From an uncultured Prevotellaceae bacterium (GTDB lineage: Bacteria > Bacteroidota > Bacteroidia > Bacteroidales > Muribaculaceae): a stretch of 6,158 nucleotides of DNA. Positions 6,106-6,158 of the stretch are shown piece after piece. The first letter of the stretch is position 1; every line of letters begins with the position of its first letter. Below the pieces are notes generated by a model. It had not been told where the DNA came from. It did not search any database and saw nothing but the letters and a program-made list of their open reading frames with translations. Position numbers and translations under genes: made by a program. Location: NCBI GenBank assembly GCA_947254205.1, contig CAMYCE010000116.1:1-6158 (forward strand), written 5' to 3'.

Positions 6106-6157
6106 CGTAGATTCAACTTCAAAATGCAACTACGTTTGCAAATTTAAGTAAAAGGTC
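6106..6157 (+). repeat. Right copy of 52-bp perfect inverted repeat, IS30-like terminus
   Basis: This is the exact reverse complement of positions 1-52; the inner flanks differ at once (ATCTA here against TTGTA on the left, each read inward). Reading rightwards it starts C-GTAGATTCAA (6107-6116), 9 bases, GCAAC (6126-6130), the spacing and blocks I recall for the IS30 end. The element would extend to the right, out of the window. Because identity runs well past the 20-30 bp usual for IS30-family terminal repeats, both window edges probably show the same end of two element copies in opposite orientation, unless the element has unusually long terminal repeats. Confidence 0.72.
6139..6146 (-). 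promoter_or_regulatory. Possible inward-reading -7 box in the right repeat
   Basis: This is the mirror copy of the box at 12-19: TAAATTTG on the minus strand, pointing towards the DUF4369-yifB operon. The matching -33 region lies beyond the window. It is upstream of, and separate from, the operon's own promoter at 5986-6017. Confidence 0.25.
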
Positions 6158-6158
6158 T

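Overview
This window looks like a piece of a Bacteroidota genome, most likely order Bacteroidales (gut Muribaculaceae/Prevotella/Bacteroides-like). The signs are three or four promoters of the TTTG / TAnnTTTG type used by the Bacteroidota primary sigma factor, A-rich leaders without Shine-Dalgarno sequences, two short lipoproteins with late lipobox cysteines, a DUF4369-type lipoprotein, and moderately GC-rich genes between AT-rich spacers. The genus is a guess. Six protein genes fill the window almost completely. No RNA gene, CRISPR array or complete mobile element is present.

Layout: the window opens and closes with the same 52-bp sequence in inverted orientation (1-52 and 6106-6157). Its window-facing end resembles the terminus of IS30-family insertion sequences. 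From the left: a GT4 glycosyltransferase (177-1313, +), coupled by an ATGA overlap to a small cysteine-rich C_GCAxxG_C_C family protein (1310-1840, +); a DMT/EamA-type permease on the other strand (1787-2686, -), whose 3' end overlaps the preceding gene tail to tail by 54 bp; a divergent small lipoprotein (2801-3283, +); a GC-rich hairpin at a convergent junction (about 3315-3370); and a leftward two-gene operon of a DUF4369/thioredoxin-fold lipoprotein (4949-5956, -) followed by the YifB/ComM-type AAA+ ATPase (3370-4932, -), driven by a well-formed promoter at 5986-6017.

How they fit: the genes look like ordinary chromosomal genes, not a single pathway. The glycosyltransferase probably serves surface polysaccharide or glycoconjugate synthesis. 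The ATPase belongs to the family that helps integrate DNA during natural transformation. The two lipoproteins are envelope proteins of unknown role. I see no convincing new defence or mobile system. The points most worth a second look are the long perfect inverted repeats with an outward-type -7 box, the loss of the redox CxxC in the thioredoxin-like lipoprotein, and the overlapping convergent gene ends.
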